DNA of 6,464 nt from Desulfofustis sp. (GTDB taxonomy: Bacteria; Desulfobacterota; Desulfobulbia; Desulfobulbales; Desulfocapsaceae). Below the pieces are notes generated by a model. It worked only from the letters and a program-made list of their open reading frames with translations. It had not been told where the DNA came from and ran no database searches. Below, piece after piece: positions 5,738 to 6,464 of this stretch. The number at the start of each line of letters is the position of its first letter. Position 1 is the first letter of the stretch. The stretch lies in assembly GCA_029287755.1 (NCBI GenBank), contig JARFQM010000307.1, positions 1 through 6,464 of the forward strand, given 5' to 3'. The translations under genes and the position numbers were made by a program.

Positions 5738-6464
5738 TGAAGAATCTCTCCCTGCTCGGCTCTACCGGCTCCATCGGCATCAACGTTCTCAACATTGTTC
5801 GTCAGTTTCCCGATCGGTTTCAGATACTTGGACTGGCCGCCGGACGCAACGTCAAACTTCTCAGCGATCAGGTTCTCGAATTTAAGCCGAAACTGATTTC
5901 GGTGCTCAACGAAGACTACGCTGAACAGCTTGCAGCCCTGCTGCCCTCTGAGTTTGCGGAGAAGATCGTCTGGGGGACCGAGGGAAATGTGGAGGTGGCT
6001 GCCCTCAGTGAGGTCGGCATGACCATCTGCGCGGTGGTGGGTGCTGCCGGCCTGCTGCCCACCATCGGCGCCATCGAGGCGGGAAAAGACATTGGTCTGG
6101 CAAACAAAGAGACGCTGGTCGTTGCCGGCAGGCTGGTGATGCAGAAAGTGCGCGACAACCGGGTCCGACTGCTGCCCATCGATTCAGAGCATAGCGCCAT
6201 TTTTCAGGCGCTCGAAGCCGGCCGGCGCGAGGACGTCTCCCAGCTTATTCTCACCGCTTCAGGTGGACCCTTTCTGCATACCCCGCTCGAGGATCTGCGC
6301 GGAGTTACCTGCGATGAGGCGCTCAATCACCCGAACTGGTCCATGGGAAAAAAAATAAGCATTGATTCGGCCACCATGATGAATAAGGGGCTGGAGGTCA
6401 TCGAGGCCCATTGGCTTTTCGGTATGCAGCCGCAATCGATCAGCGTGGTGGTGCATCCCCAGTC
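5737..6464 (+). CDS. dxr: 1-deoxy-D-xylulose 5-phosphate reductoisomerase, N-terminal part
   Basis: The first 242 codons plus two bases are present before the window edge; the full family length is about 380-400 residues. Dxr isomerises and reduces DXP to MEP with NADPH, the first committed step of the MEP isoprenoid pathway. Seen in order: the NADPH-binding GSTGSIG (8-14), the AAGRN segment (34-38), LANKETLV (121-128), the metal ligands D149 and E151 in [10 protein letters not shown], the substrate-binding SGG (175-177), the flexible-loop [22 protein letters not shown] (from 198), and the third metal ligand E220 in KGLE. All catalytic residues reachable in the window are intact. The start ATG overlaps the cdsA stop (TGATG), which suggests coupled translation. 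Its product pathway supplies the isopentenyl diphosphate used by the uppS product. A run of eight A (6348-6355) lies in the catalytic loop. Confidence 0.96.
   Translation, partial: MKNLSLLGSTGSIGINVLNIVRQFPDRFQILGLAAGRNVKLLSDQVLEFKPKLISVLNEDYAEQLAALLPSEFAEKIVWGTEGNVEVAALSEVGMTICAVVGAAGLLPTIGAIEAGKDIGLANKETLVVAGRLVMQKVRDNRVRLLPIDSEHSAIFQALEAGRREDVSQLILTASGGPFLHTPLEDLRGVTCDEALNHPNWSMGKKISIDSATMMNKGLEVIEAHWLFGMQPQSISVVVHPQ

Overview
The window is a housekeeping segment of a Gram-negative chromosome, entirely on the + strand. It runs from the last 50 codons of rplQ (ribosomal protein L17), through a YkgJ-type cysteine-cluster gene, into rpsB-tsf-pyrH-frr-uppS-cdsA-dxr. The last gene runs off the right edge. 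The protein sequences, the compact 198-residue EF-Ts and the style of the YkgJ protein suggest a deltaproteobacterium in the broad sense (Desulfobacterota/Desulfuromonadota type). That placement rests on recognition of protein families, not on a database search. I see no mobile element, tRNA, rRNA or CRISPR array.

Layout. Positions 1-153 hold the 3' end of rplQ, normally the last gene of the alpha ribosomal-protein operon. A strong hairpin with a T run follows (175-212). The YkgJ gene (226-993) comes next, then a 195-base gap that appears to carry, in order, a probable terminator, an A/T-rich UP-like tract, a promoter and a folded mRNA leader, all ahead of rpsB (1189-1986). The rpsB-tsf gap (1987-2182) holds a terminator-like hairpin suited to attenuation and a second hairpin just upstream of the tsf ribosome-binding site. 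tsf (2183-2779) is followed by a GC-rich hairpin, pyrH (2838-3554) and frr (3590-4144). After a 40-base gap, uppS (4185-4937), cdsA (4934-5737) and dxr (5737 to the edge) are packed with 4-base and 1-base overlaps.

How the genes fit together. S2, EF-Ts and ribosome recycling factor serve translation. UMP kinase feeds UDP, UTP and CTP pools. CTP is the co-substrate of CdsA in phospholipid synthesis, and UTP supports the nucleotide sugars used for peptidoglycan. Dxr commits carbon to the MEP pathway, which makes the isopentenyl diphosphate that UppS polymerises into the undecaprenyl carrier. The cluster thus couples protein synthesis to membrane and wall synthesis, and this gene order is widely conserved in bacteria.

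The proteins are ordinary. The more interesting material is the non-coding RNA structure around rpsB and tsf, a possible tiny coupling ORF in front of uppS, and an uncharacterised metal-binding-type protein lodged between two ribosomal-protein transcription units. I found no evidence of a wholly new system.
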